This document shows, piece by piece, positions 1-8,464 of a DNA stretch of 34,264 nt. This DNA is from Gammaproteobacteria bacterium (lineage in GTDB: Bacteria; Pseudomonadota; Gammaproteobacteria; Steroidobacterales; Steroidobacteraceae). Positions within the stretch are counted from its first letter, which is position 1, and each line of letters begins with the position of its first letter. The position numbers were made by a program, and so were the translations under genes. The stretch spans positions 1-34,264 of the forward strand of contig JAQGOC010000345.1 in the NCBI GenBank assembly GCA_028293805.1, in the 5' to 3' direction. The notes beneath the pieces were generated by a model, which ran no database searches, was not told the DNA's origin, and worked only from the letters and a program-made list of their open reading frames with translations.

Positions 1-2
1 AG

Positions 3-41
3 GGCTGGTTCGCCGAGCGGCCGCAGCTGCACCACAAATAG
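3..41 (+). CDS. C-terminal tail of a gene entering from the left (partial)
   Basis: The first 39 bases in frame 3 read GWFAERPQLHHK and then TAG. The composition is plausible for a protein end, but 12 residues are too few to identify a family, and the gene's existence rests only on the absence of another explanation for this edge. No terminator-like hairpin with a T-tract follows. Bases 42-203 hold nothing I can assign. Confidence 0.25.
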   Translation, partial: GWFAERPQLHHK

Positions 42-203
42 GTGCGGCCGGCTTTCAGTTTAACCAGGCAGGGTTTCGGGCGTGCAACGATGGGGTTCGA
101 CATGGCGGCCGTACTGTAGCAGTGATCGTGTTGCGGTTGAATCGGTTGGTTACACTGCGAGTCCTGCCGGGGGGACCTCGGCAGGTCCGCGGGAGTACGC
201 TCG

Positions 204-302
204 ATGAAATATCCGAAGTTCCCATTCGACTGGCGTGCGCCGCCCGCCGCGCTCCGGCGGGCCGATGTATTCCTTCTCGCACTCGAGACACGCGGACGCT
301 GA
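204..302 (+). CDS. possible 32-residue upstream ORF / leader peptide before hpnB
   Basis: ATG at 204 is preceded by GGGAG (191-195) with an 8-base spacer, a better ribosome site than the one in front of hpnB itself. The peptide begins MKYPKFPFDW, is rich in Arg/Ala/Leu and stops at TGA 300-302, two bases before the hpnB ATG at 305. That spacing fits translational coupling. I do not recognise the peptide. It could be a chance ORF in high-G+C DNA; only the ribosome site and the tight junction support it. Confidence 0.3.
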   Translation: MKYPKFPFDWRAPPAALRRADVFLLALETRGR

Positions 303-304
303 GG

Positions 305-1429
305 ATGGTTGCGCTTCTATCGCTGCTGATCTGGCTCTATCTGGTCTTTGCGCACGGAAAATTCTGGGTATCCGCGCCCGAATTGCCGCCGGCCGTGCCG
401 GCTGAGTTGCCGGATGTGGACATCGTCGTCCCGGCGCGCGACGAGGCGACGACCATAGGACCGGTGATCGCCTCACTACTTGCGCAGGACTACCCTGGAA
501 AATACCGCATAACACTCGTGGATGACGATTCCACCGACGGCACGGCTGCCTTGGCCGGGACCGCGCCCCACCTGCGGATCATCTCGGGACAGCCGAAACC
601 TGCGGGCTGGTCCGGCAAAATATGGGCACTGCGTCAGGGCATCGCGGCCAGCAGCGCGCCGGTATTGTTGTTTGCCGACGCCGACATCGTGCACGATCCG
701 CGGCACCTGTCATCTCTGGTCGCGCGGCTGATGCAGCCGCGAGCTGAAATGGTAAGCGAGATGGTGCGTCTGAACTGCACGAGCGTTGCCGAACGCGCCC
801 TGGTGCCGGCCTTCGTCTATTTCTTCCAGATGCTTTATCCGTTTGCAAGAGTGAATGATTCGCGCTCGACGGTAGCAGCGGCCGCGGGCGGCACGGTGTT
901 GATCCGCCGCGAGGCGCTCGAACGTATCGGCGGCATCGAGGCGATCAAGGCTGCCCTGATTGACGATGTGACGCTGGCGCAGGCCGTGAAGGCATCCGCG
1001 CGAGACGTGGGTGAACATGCGGGTGCGCCGATATATCTTGGCCATTCCGGCCTCGCCACCTCCATCCGGCCGTATCCGCGCTTTGCGGATCTGTGGCGGA
1101 TGATTTCGCGAACGGCGTTCACGCAGCTGCGGTATTCGGTGTCGCTGCTGGTCCTCACGCTGGCCGGTCTCACGCTCGTCTGGCTGGTGCCGCTCGGGGC
1201 AGTCGTGTTTGGCCACGGTTGGAGCTTTGTGTCAGGTCTGGCAGCGTTCTCGCTGGCGGCACTCAGTTACCTGCCGACACTGGCGCGTTATCGGTGCAAC
1301 CGACTCTGGTCGCTCGCCCTGCCGCTGATTGCGCTGTTCTACATGGCCGCCACCCTCGGCTCGGCCCTGAACTACTGGCTCGGCAGGGGTGCCAGTTGGA
1401 AGAATCGCGCCTACAGCGCCGGCCGCTGA
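305..1429 (+). CDS. hpnB: hopene-associated glycosyltransferase HpnB (GT2 family)
   Basis: A 374-residue membrane-associated family 2 glycosyltransferase. The order of elements matches HpnB proteins: an N-terminal hydrophobic segment (residues 1-20), the GT-A nucleotide-binding region PARDEA (43-48) and DDDSTDGT (73-80), the metal-site DADI (125-128), RREALERIGG (201-210), DD at 220-221 as the likely catalytic acid region, and C-terminal membrane helices (about 290-365). HpnB is found with hopanoid biosynthesis genes and is presumed to glycosylate hopanoid or related lipids at the inner membrane; its exact substrate is not settled. I chose ATG 305 because the open frame upstream (to GTG 122) is Arg/Pro-rich without family resemblance. 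No other hpn gene is visible here. A membrane protein follows on the same strand. Confidence 0.85.
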   Translation: MVALLSLLIWLYLVFAHGKFWVSAPELPPAVPAELPDVDIVVPARDEATTIGPVIASLLAQDYPGKYRITLVDDDSTDGTAALAGTAPHLRIISGQPKPAGWSGKIWALRQGIAASSAPVLLFADADIVHDPRHLSSLVARLMQPRAEMVSEMVRLNCTSVAERALVPAFVYFFQMLYPFARVNDSRSTVAAAAGGTVLIRREALERIGGIEAIKAALIDDVTLAQAVKASARDVGEHAGAPIYLGHSGLATSIRPYPRFADLWRMISRTAFTQLRYSVSLLVLTLAGLTLVWLVPLGAVVFGHGWSFVSGLAAFSLAALSYLPTLARYRCNRLWSLALPLIALFYMAATLGSALNYWLGRGASWKNRAYSAGR

Positions 1430-1640
1430 ATGTCTCGTCAACTTGGCCGCGACCTGCTGTTGGTCTGCGCGCTCCGCCAGCCGCCTCTGGCTGCAGCTAA
1501 GGACGGCTTCCAATTGCCACCCGACTAACTGACGCTCCCGCACCGGCGGCCGGCGGGTACGCCAGTTGCTGCACCCGAGCCTTCGCGGCGAACTTGGGAC
1601 GACCCAGGTGGGGAATACCCCCGCCGACGTTGCGACTGGG

Positions 1641-3248
1641 ATGGGCATGCGCGAATTTCACGAAGAACTGGCCGCGACTCAGGCCGATCTTTCCCCAGGA
1701 CTTTCGCAAGCGGCCACCCCGGCGAGCGCGCGGGGACTGACGCGGCTAGCCTGGTTACTGGGAATGACACTGCTGGCCGCCTACTGCGCAGTGTTTGTCG
1801 TGCTCTCGCCGCTGCCGATCCAGGATCTTCCCGGCCATCTCGCCCGCGCCGTTGCCATGAGCGATTTGCTCTTTCATGGCGGCACTCGCTTCGGCGACGT
1901 CTTCCAGTTTCACTGGCTCGCGGCGCCGTATCTGCTGGGCGATCTCATGCTGACAGCGGCCGTCGGATTGTTCGGCCCCACGGGCGCGAGCGCGTTCTGG
2001 AGCGTGTTCGTTTTCCTGTCACTGCCCTGCGCCGCTGTCTTTTATTTGTGGGCACGCGGGATCGGACCGAACCGGCGGGCCCTGGCGCTGTTGGTGAGCC
2101 TCTATCTCGCTACCGACTGGTTCTTTCTCATGGGCTTCCTGAGTTTCCGGGTTGCCGTGGCAATGCTGGTCGCCACGCTCGGGCTCGTCGAAATGCTGCG
2201 CCGAAGATGGTCGCATGTGCTGTTCGCCGTCTACATCGGTGCGGTCGTGCTGGCTTATCTGATGCACTTCGCGGCCAGCGTGTTTCTGTGCGCCGCGCTG
2301 GTCGTGACGGCAGCCTTGCGACTTCGGTGGCGTACGACGACTGCCCGGACCGAGACGCTGCTGTTGATTCCTCTCGGCGTAGTTCTGGCCTGGCATTTCG
2401 CTGTCGGCCATGGCTACCGCGAGCCGGGCGATCTGGTTATCGGGTCTTATTTCTGGGGAACCTGGGCCGGAAAATGGGCGCGCCTGGGAAGCGAGTTCTT
2501 CCGTTTCGCACCGCGCACCGACGGGCTGCTGTTACTGGCGCTGGCCGCCTGCGTGTTGCTGATGACCGGCGCCCCGCGTCCGCGCGACATGCGCAATCCG
2601 CTGGTGCTGGAATTTCTGGCGCTCGCCGCGACTTTCCTCGTGATGTATTTTGTGCTGCCGATCGGCTATTCCGAGGCATGGTACGTCGACACTCGTCCCT
2701 TGCCGCTTGCCGCTCTGTTCCTCCTCTTCGCCTGTCTCGCTCTGCCGCGCTCGCATTCCTCCAGACGTACCCGCCGCGCGTCGGCGGCCGTGGCTCTGGC
2801 CACGCTGTTGGCGGTTGGCAATCTTGCATACCTCGCGAGGCACTTCATCAACGATCGCGCCTGGCTTGCCGGGTACAGGTCTGTCGTCGCAGCGATACCG
2901 CTACATGGCCGCGCACTCCCCGTGTTTACGCACGGGCAGGAGGGTGCGGTCGTGCCCTTCCTCCATGTAGACGGATTCGTCACCGTGGACCGGGCGGCAG
3001 TGGGTCCGTACGTGTTCGCGGGTGACAACGGCAATCCGATGAAATACTTCCGATACCGGCACCGGCCATACGACCCTCCGCAAACCTGGTACGGGGATGT
3101 GCCGCAGGGCCGGGTGGACTGGCGGGCGGTAGCGCGTGACTACGACTTTGTCATTCTGACAAAGCCCTTCGACCCGAGGATCGTGGGCCTCCGCACCCGC
3201 ACAGTCATCCAGAACTCGAGCGCCGCTCTGCTGGCGATCGCGCGATAA
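1641..3248 (+). CDS. multi-spanning membrane protein, GT-C glycosyltransferase-like, function unknown
   Basis: About 535 residues with many hydrophobic helices from roughly residue 35 to 400, followed by a soluble tail of about 125 residues. Right after the first helix comes PLPIQDLPGHLARA (acid at about residue 62). A conserved acid in the first extracytoplasmic loop, in a 'QD-P-HL-R' setting, is typical of uncharacterised GT-C-type polyprenyl-phosphate-sugar-dependent membrane transferases. The tail (HGRALPVFTHGQEGAV, then DFVILTKPFDP) fits the periplasmic domain of such proteins. The start is uncertain: the frame is open from TTG 1566, ATG 1641 and ATG 1647 are alternatives, and none has a strong ribosome site. 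It lies downstream of hpnB with a 211-base gap, so a role in envelope lipid or glycan modification is inference only. Confidence 0.7.
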   Translation: MGMREFHEELAATQADLSPGLSQAATPASARGLTRLAWLLGMTLLAAYCAVFVVLSPLPIQDLPGHLARAVAMSDLLFHGGTRFGDVFQFHWLAAPYLLGDLMLTAAVGLFGPTGASAFWSVFVFLSLPCAAVFYLWARGIGPNRRALALLVSLYLATDWFFLMGFLSFRVAVAMLVATLGLVEMLRRRWSHVLFAVYIGAVVLAYLMHFAASVFLCAALVVTAALRLRWRTTTARTETLLLIPLGVVLAWHFAVGHGYREPGDLVIGSYFWGTWAGKWARLGSEFFRFAPRTDGLLLLALAACVLLMTGAPRPRDMRNPLVLEFLALAATFLVMYFVLPIGYSEAWYVDTRPLPLAALFLLFACLALPRSHSSRRTRRASAAVALATLLAVGNLAYLARHFINDRAWLAGYRSVVAAIPLHGRALPVFTHGQEGAVVPFLHVDGFVTVDRAAVGPYVFAGDNGNPMKYFRYRHRPYDPPQTWYGDVPQGRVDWRAVARDYDFVILTKPFDPRIVGLRTRTVIQNSSAALLAIAR

Positions 3249-3261
3249 CGCCTCGCTCGAG

Positions 3262-4083
3262 TCACTCCCTGACGAAGGCGAGCAGGTCCTCGTTCACCTG
3301 GTTCTTGTGTGTCGTGCACAGGCCATGCGGTGCGCCCTTGTAGATCTTCAGCGCGGCGTTCCTGATGATTTTGGAGGAGAGCAGGGCTGAGTCCGCGATC
3401 GGCACGATCTGATCGTCATCGCCGTGAAGCACCAGAGTCGGCACGTCGAATTTCTTGAGATCTTCCGTGAGATCTGTCTCCGAGAAGGCCTTGATACAGA
3501 AGTAGGAAGCCGGGAATCCCGCCAGCATCGACTGCAGCCAGAAGGACTCCCGCACGCCTTCCGACACCTTGGCTCCCGGCCTGTTGTAGCCGTAGAACGG
3601 CATGCTGAGATCTTTCCAGAATTGCGCGCGGTCGGCGAGTACGCCTGCGCGCAGCTGATCGAAGACTTCGAGCGGCAGGCCGCCCGGATTGGCCGCCGTC
3701 TTGAGCATGAGCGGCGGGATGGCGCCGATCAGGACCGCCTTGGCCACCCTCGAGGTGCCGTGGCGACCGATGTACCGGGCCACTTCGCCGCCGCCGGTGG
3801 AGTGGCCTATGTGGACCGCTTTGCGCAAGTCGAGCTTCTCGACGAGCGTCGCAAGGTCGTCAGCATAAGTGTCCAGATCATTGCCGTTCCAGGGCTGGCT
3901 CGAGCGGCCGTGGCCGCGACGATCGTGGGCAATGCAGCGATAGCCGCGGGATGCCAGAAAGAACATCTGGTCCTCGAAGGCATCCGCGGACAGGGGCCAG
4001 CCGTGGCTGAAAACCAGGGGGGCTCCGCTGCCCCAGTCCTTGTAATAGATCTGAGTGCCGTCTTGAGTTGTGATCGTGCTCAT
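3262..4083 (-). CDS. alpha/beta hydrolase, cofactor-free (non-haem) chloroperoxidase family
   Basis: A 273-residue alpha/beta hydrolase whose length and motifs match the bacterial cofactor-free haloperoxidase/perhydrolase family. The oxyanion strip is FSHGWPLS (25-32). The nucleophile elbow GHSTGG gives Ser95, HGDDDQIVP gives Asp224, and APHGL gives His253, the same spacing as the classical Ser/Asp/His triad. Enzymes of this family hydrolyse esters and form peracids in vitro; natural substrates are mostly unknown. ATG 4083 is set by GGGAGA (complement of 4091-4096) with a 7-base spacer, and the longer open frame upstream overlaps the divergent promoter region. It is transcribed away from iorA and meets the preceding membrane protein tail-to-tail, 13 bases apart. 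Confidence 0.88.
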   Translation of the reverse strand: MSTITTQDGTQIYYKDWGSGAPLVFSHGWPLSADAFEDQMFFLASRGYRCIAHDRRGHGRSSQPWNGNDLDTYADDLATLVEKLDLRKAVHIGHSTGGGEVARYIGRHGTSRVAKAVLIGAIPPLMLKTAANPGGLPLEVFDQLRAGVLADRAQFWKDLSMPFYGYNRPGAKVSEGVRESFWLQSMLAGFPASYFCIKAFSETDLTEDLKKFDVPTLVLHGDDDQIVPIADSALLSSKIIRNAALKIYKGAPHGLCTTHKNQVNEDLLAFVRE

Positions 4084-4120
4084 GAGCGTTTCTCCCAAGG
4101 TACACAAATTCACGCCGCCA

Positions 4121-4138
4121 CGCGGTGCAAGCACCGCG
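4121..4138. promoter_or_regulatory. perfect 8-bp inverted repeat, candidate operator
   Basis: CGCGGTGC-aa-GCACCGCG lies in the divergent region between the hydrolase (start 4083) and iorA (start 4330). It is a perfect palindrome with a 2-base centre, sitting 38 bases upstream of the hydrolase start. It could be a regulator site for either gene or a transcript hairpin. Confidence 0.4.
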
Positions 4139-4145
4139 CACCTTA

Positions 4146-4170
4146 CCTGGGCCGGGCAGACCCGCCCAGG
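4146..4170. promoter_or_regulatory. second inverted repeat in the hydrolase-iorA divergent region
   Basis: CCTGGGC (4146-4152) and GCCCAGG (4164-4170) are perfect complements around an 11-base centre. The element is 7 bases right of the first palindrome, and an A/T-rich stretch (catatatac, about 4179-4187) follows that could serve as a promoter -10 region for iorA. Confidence 0.35.
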
Positions 4171-4319
4171 CAGATAGGCATATATACGCGCAACGAACGC
4201 AACGAGATGGCGCAAATGAAGACTGCGCGTATCCTGAACGGCGCATGGCAGAAATCTGCTGCTGAAATGTCCTATGAAATTCCACCGCTGTGGCATACGC
4301 TGCAAACGCAACAAACACT

Positions 4320-4323
4320 GGAG
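4320..4323 (+). promoter_or_regulatory. Shine-Dalgarno that fixes the iorA start
   Basis: GGAG with a 6-base spacer to GTG 4330. Upstream in-frame ATGs (4207, 4216, 4267) would add an N-terminal extension that is not typical of the family. Confidence 0.6.
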
Positions 4324-4329
4324 TTGCCT

Positions 4330-4785
4330 GTGGTCAACCTGCACGTAAACGGTGAGGTGAAAGCGGTTGAGGCCGCCAATGACACGCCGCTCCTGTGGGC
4401 GCTCCGGGATCTGCTGGGCCTCACCGGCACGAAGTTTGGCTGCGGTATTGCACAATGCGGGGCGTGTACCGTTCACGTGGACGGCAAGCCAGTTCGCTCC
4501 TGTGTCGTCCCGATAGGATCCATCGGTGAGCGTGCCATCACGACGATCGAGGGCATCGGCGCCACACCGCCGGGACGCAAGGTCCAGCAGGCTTGGCTGC
4601 ACCTCGAAGTCATCCAGTGCGGTTACTGCCAGTCCGGACAGATCATGTCGGCGGCGGCCCTGCTAGCGGGGAAACCCGATCCGAGCGACGCCGATATTGA
4701 CGCCGCCATGGCGGGTAACATCTGCCGCTGCGGCACCTATGTGCGGATTCGCGAAGCCATCAAGAAGGCCGCCAGGTCCGCATAA
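4330..4785 (+). CDS. iorA: 2Fe-2S small subunit of a molybdenum hydroxylase (isoquinoline 1-oxidoreductase alpha type)
   Basis: A 151-residue protein carrying both iron-sulfur clusters of xanthine-oxidase-family small subunits. The plant-ferredoxin-like cluster ligands are C38, C43, C46 and C58 (within [16 protein letters not shown]); the second cluster ligands are C97, C100, C132 and C134 (QCGYCQSGQ and ICRCGTY). It passes electrons from the molybdenum cofactor of the large subunit towards a respiratory acceptor. With the GTG start the N-terminus reads VNLHVNGE, as in the family. The iorB-like gene begins 22 bases downstream, so the two are surely co-transcribed. Homologous pairs act on isoquinoline, other N-heterocycles or aldehydes; the substrate here cannot be read from sequence. 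Confidence 0.9.
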   Translation: MVNLHVNGEVKAVEAANDTPLLWALRDLLGLTGTKFGCGIAQCGACTVHVDGKPVRSCVVPIGSIGERAITTIEGIGATPPGRKVQQAWLHLEVIQCGYCQSGQIMSAAALLAGKPDPSDADIDAAMAGNICRCGTYVRIREAIKKAARSA

Positions 4786-4807
4786 CTGGCAGCGCGGCAG
4801 GCAAATC

Positions 4808-6979
4808 ATGCAAAGCAACATCGAGTGCACTCCCATGACGACCTCGCGTCGAGCATTCCTCAAAGTGGGCACTGCGGCGGGCACTGCCCTACTCCTGGGC
4901 TTCCACATTCCCGTAACAGGCTCTGCTGCCGCGCAGGCTCGCAGCTCATTCGTTCCCAACGCCTTCATCCGCATCGACCGGCAGGGCGCGGTAACGTTGA
5001 CTATGCCGCAGGTGGAGATGGGCCAGGGCGTGTACACCTCGGTCAGCATGATTCTGGCGGAAGAGCTCGACGCGAAATGGGAACAGGTCGCCCTGGAAGC
5101 GGCGCCGCCGAACGACAAGCTCTATGGCAACCCGCTCTTCGGCATCCAGGTGACAGGCAACTCGAACTCGATTCGCGCCTTCTGGACGTCGCTGCGCAAA
5201 GCCGGGGCCGGGGCACGGGCGATGCTGATTGAAGCAGCGGCACGGCGCTGGAAAGTGGATGCCAACACCTGCCATGCTGACAACGGCGCGGTGACACACG
5301 CGACGACCGGCCGGTCCCTCGCCTACGGCGCTCTGGTCGAGGATGCCAGCCACCTCTCTGCGCCGCAGGATCCGCCGCTCAAGGATCCCGCGCATTTCAA
5401 AATCATCGGCAAATCCCTGCAGCGGCTCGACACACCCGAAAAGGTGAATGGCCAGGCGCTGTACGGCATCGACGCAATGCCGCCGGGCGTGAAGTTCGCT
5501 ACGCTGGCCATCTGCCCGGTGTTTGGAGGCACGGTCGGCCACGTTGAGGACAGTAAGGCGAAGCAGGTTCCCGGCGTCTGTCAGATCGTCGTTCTCGATG
5601 ATCTCGTCGCCGTGGTCGGCGACCACATGTGGGCCGCGAAACAGGGACTCGCTGCGCTCGATATCACGTGGGACGAAGGCCCGAACGCGCATGTCACATC
5701 GGACACGGTGTGGCGGCAGCTGCGGGCTGCGAGCGCGAAGAGCGGCGCCGTTGCCAGGACTGCCGGCGATGCAGCTAAAGCGCTGAGCAGCGGCGAGCGG
5801 CTCGACTCCGCATACGAGCTTCCCTTCCTGGCGCACGCTCCGATGGAGCCGCTGAATTGCACTGTCCATGTGAAGCCCGACATGTGCGAGGTCTGGGTCG
5901 GTTCGCAGGTGCTGACGCGGGCGCAAGCGGCTGCCGCGCAGGTGACGGGGCTGCCCCTGGACAAGGTGACTGTGCACAATCATCTTATCGGCGGCGGTTT
6001 TGGCCGGCGGCTGGAGGCGGACATGGTCGAGAAGGCCGTGCGGATCGCCAAGGCGGTCGATGGGCCGGTGAAAGTGGTCTGGAGCCGCGAGGAAGATATC
6101 CAACACGATATCTACCGGCCCGTTTACCGGGATGTGCTCGCCGCGAGCGTGGCCGACGGCCGGATAGTCGGCTGGACGCATCGTATTACCGGCTCTTCGA
6201 TTCTCGCGCGCTGGCTACCGCCGGCCTTCAAGAATGGCATCGACATCGATGGGGTCGACAGCGCCGCGGACATTCCCTACGACATCCCGAACCTGCGGGT
6301 CGAATTTCAACGGGACGAACCCCCTGCGGTGCCGACTGGCTTCTGGCGCGGCGTCGGACCCAACAACAATGTGTTCGCCATCGAGAGTTTCCTGGACGAG
6401 TTGGCGAAGAAAGCCGGCAAGGATCCGGTGGCCTTCCGCCGCGACATGCTCGGCAAGGTGCCGCGGCTGCGGGCCGCCTTGGACCTCGTGGCCAGCAAGG
6501 CTGGCTGGGGAACTCCCCTGCCCGCCCGTACGGGGCGCGGCGTGGCCGCGCAGACCGCGTTCGGGAGTTTCATCGCCACCGTCGCCGAGGTCAAAGTAGA
6601 CGAGAACGGCGACGTCCACGTGCAGCGCATCGTTTCGGCCGTGGATACGGGCATTGTGGTCAATCCGGACACGGTGCTGGCTCAACTGCAGGGTGGCCTC
6701 ATCTTTGGCCTGACCGCTGCGCTGTTTGGCGAAATCACGATCGACAAGGGCCGCGTGCAGCAAAGCAATTTCCAAAACTACCGGATGTTGCGCATCAACG
6801 AGGCGCCGAAGATCGAGGTGCATCTGATAGCGAGTGGGGAAGCCCCCGGTGGTATCGGCGAAACCGGAACGACGGCGGCGCCGCCGGCGGTCGGAAATGC
6901 GATCTACGCCGCGACCGGAATCCGACTGCGCCGCCTGCCGATCGACCGCGCGCTGCTGGCGGTCCGGAAGACTGCGTGA
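4808..6979 (+). CDS. iorB: molybdopterin-binding large subunit of a Tat-exported molybdenum hydroxylase (IorB type)
   Basis: A 723-residue xanthine-dehydrogenase-family large subunit of the IorB type, with a twin-arginine signal (SRRAFLK, residues 13-19, then a hydrophobic stretch to about 35) predicting export of the folded enzyme to the periplasm. Cofactor-binding elements include QVEMGQGVYTS, GGGFGRRLEAD and, near the end, GGIGETGTTAAPP, where E685 is the expected catalytic glutamate. It contains no haem motif, unlike the cytochrome-fused NicB type, so a separate cytochrome c must accept electrons; the three-haem cytochrome at 12429-13763 is a candidate. The start at 4808 has AGG at 4799-4801; ATG 4835 would retain the Tat motif and is possible. 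The gene follows iorA by 22 bases. Confidence 0.9.
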   Translation: MQSNIECTPMTTSRRAFLKVGTAAGTALLLGFHIPVTGSAAAQARSSFVPNAFIRIDRQGAVTLTMPQVEMGQGVYTSVSMILAEELDAKWEQVALEAAPPNDKLYGNPLFGIQVTGNSNSIRAFWTSLRKAGAGARAMLIEAAARRWKVDANTCHADNGAVTHATTGRSLAYGALVEDASHLSAPQDPPLKDPAHFKIIGKSLQRLDTPEKVNGQALYGIDAMPPGVKFATLAICPVFGGTVGHVEDSKAKQVPGVCQIVVLDDLVAVVGDHMWAAKQGLAALDITWDEGPNAHVTSDTVWRQLRAASAKSGAVARTAGDAAKALSSGERLDSAYELPFLAHAPMEPLNCTVHVKPDMCEVWVGSQVLTRAQAAAAQVTGLPLDKVTVHNHLIGGGFGRRLEADMVEKAVRIAKAVDGPVKVVWSREEDIQHDIYRPVYRDVLAASVADGRIVGWTHRITGSSILARWLPPAFKNGIDIDGVDSAADIPYDIPNLRVEFQRDEPPAVPTGFWRGVGPNNNVFAIESFLDELAKKAGKDPVAFRRDMLGKVPRLRAALDLVASKAGWGTPLPARTGRGVAAQTAFGSFIATVAEVKVDENGDVHVQRIVSAVDTGIVVNPDTVLAQLQGGLIFGLTAALFGEITIDKGRVQQSNFQNYRMLRINEAPKIEVHLIASGEAPGGIGETGTTAAPPAVGNAIYAATGIRLRRLPIDRALLAVRKTA

Positions 6980-7026
6980 CCTTGCTGCCCCCCGCCGCTG
7001 TTTGCCCGCACTGCCCGCCCCGCGGC

Positions 7027-7293
7027 TCAGGGGCGCTGGATTTTGAACGCCGCGATCCGGGCACCCAGCTTCTTTTTGGCTGACCCCGGCCGCCATGCCT
7101 CGGCTTGCGGCGCAGCGACGTCGACCCGGTCTCTGCCCGCCCGCTTGGCGATATACAGCGTCTGGTCGGCCAGGCTTTTGGCCCCTTCGAGCGACGTATC
7201 CGGCAGCAGAACCACGAATTCCTCACCCCCAAACCGCGCCCCCACATCGCCCGGCCGACAGGCATGCCGCGCCAACAGCGCAATGCGACGCAC
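7027..7293 (-). pseudogene. remnant of a diguanylate cyclase GGDEF domain (C-terminal half, internally deleted)
   Basis: The frame encodes RPGDVGARFGGEEFVVLLPD and then SLADQTLYIAKRAGRDRV, which are the active-site loop and the last helix of a GGDEF domain. The 50 or so residues normally between them (including the SIGVA strand) are missing, and everything before the catalytic loop is absent. A TAA lies immediately upstream in frame (complement of 7294-7296), just past the end of the neighbouring gene. The rest (about 30 residues) is a Lys/Arg-rich tail. A functional cyclase is excluded; this is a decayed gene end, probably left by deletion. Confidence 0.75.
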
Positions 7294-7305
7294 TTAACGT
7301 TCCGG

Positions 7306-8436
7306 CTATTTCCCGGTCCGGAAGCGCGTCCAGGCGCGCGTGCGCAGGCGCACGTACTGCTCGCTTTTGAGCCGCTCCGGAATGAGCCGTGCCGCCAGAT
7401 CCCCATCCGGAAAAATCGCGGCGTTGGTGAGCTCCGCTTGCACCTCGCGTTGCGAGGCCCGGTTACCGTTGGGGAAGCGGATGGCGTTGGTGTTTTCGGC
7501 TGCAACCGCCGCATCCATCAGGAAGTTGATAAAGCGGTGCGCGTTGCCGGGGTGCGGCGCATCCGCCAGGATGGCCGCAACATCGAACCACATGACCGCA
7601 CCCTCACGCGGAATGGTGTAACGGACTTGCTCGCCGTTGCCGGCGATACGGGTGCGCTCCTGGGCCTGCAGCGCATCGCCATTGCTCGCGATGATGAGGC
7701 ATAACTCGCCGGAGGCGAGATCGTCGACCAGGGAACCGGAACTGATCTTGCGGATGTAGGGGCGCACTGCCAGGAGCGCGTCCTGGGCGCGCTGCAGGCT
7801 GCGCGGAGCCTCGCTGTTGGGCTGCTCTCCGAGCCAGGCGAGCACGCTCGGAACGATGATGTTCGGCGATTCATAGAGTCCGATGCCGCAATCGGCAAAG
7901 CGCGCGGCGACCTTCGGGTCGAACAGCATCGACCAGCTGTCCAACGGAGCCTCCGGCATCCGTGCATGAATCTTCGCAGCGTCGTATGCGAACCCGGTGA
8001 TCCCCCACGTGTAGACCACGGCGTGTGCATTGCCGGGATCGACGGACGCGAGCCGCCGCATGATCGCGGCATCCATGTTGGCAAGATGGGGCAGCTGTGA
8101 CTTGTCCAGCGAGCGGAAGACGCCGGCCGGAATCAGGCTCGCCAGATAGGCTCCCGAGGGAAACACGACGTCGTAGCCGGAATGCCCGGCCAGCAACCGG
8201 GTCTCCAGGGTATTGTTGGAATCGAACACGTCATAGCGCACGGCAATACCGTACCGGGATTCGAACTCCCGCAGCACTTCCGGCTTGATGTAGTCGTACC
8301 AGTTATAGACATTGACGACTTTCTCCTCTGCCGCCGCGGCGGGCGGCGCGGAATGCGGCTGCCCGCAACCGGCCAACAACACGCACAGCGTCCCTGCGCA
8401 TCGGGATGCGTCGTGGCGGAGATTTCGCTTGAGCAT
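7306..8436 (-). CDS. polyamine-type ABC transporter substrate-binding lipoprotein (PotF/PotD family)
   Basis: About 376 residues. The N-terminus is a lipoprotein signal with lipobox LAGC (Cys24), followed by VVNVYNWYDYIKPEVLREFE, the hallmark first strand and helix of PotF/PotD spermidine/putrescine-binding proteins. Further family segments are SGYDVVFPS, SWSMLFDP, and a C-terminal FINFLMDAAVAAENTNAI region. It would capture a polyamine or similar cation in the periplasm. No ATPase or permease gene is nearby, so it is an orphan component. ATG 8436 fits the signal peptide better than the TTG at 8445, though neither has a strong ribosome site. It follows the GtrA-GT39 gene by about 28 bases on the same strand, suggesting co-transcription. 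The GGDEF remnant lies just downstream. Confidence 0.82.
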   Translation of the reverse strand: MLKRNLRHDASRCAGTLCVLLAGCGQPHSAPPAAAAEEKVVNVYNWYDYIKPEVLREFESRYGIAVRYDVFDSNNTLETRLLAGHSGYDVVFPSGAYLASLIPAGVFRSLDKSQLPHLANMDAAIMRRLASVDPGNAHAVVYTWGITGFAYDAAKIHARMPEAPLDSWSMLFDPKVAARFADCGIGLYESPNIIVPSVLAWLGEQPNSEAPRSLQRAQDALLAVRPYIRKISSGSLVDDLASGELCLIIASNGDALQAQERTRIAGNGEQVRYTIPREGAVMWFDVAAILADAPHPGNAHRFINFLMDAAVAAENTNAIRFPNGNRASQREVQAELTNAAIFPDGDLAARLIPERLKSEQYVRLRTRAWTRFRTGK

Positions 8437-8464
8437 GGACGACAACCGCGCAACCGGTGTCAGG

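Noticed and set aside
1430..1640. Terminator between hpnB and the membrane protein
   Set aside because: Only short, weak complementarities (for example CAGCC/GGCTG near 1480) and no T-tract; not enough to call.
4946..6181. 411-codon minus-strand open frame inside iorB
   Set aside because: Shadow of a well-recognised gene in high-G+C DNA; composition (Arg, His, Pro) is not protein-like.
7095..7704. Plus-strand open frames across the GGDEF scrap and the binding-protein gene
   Set aside because: They run through the antisense of a clear PotF/PotD-like gene and of GGEEF; no independent coding evidence.
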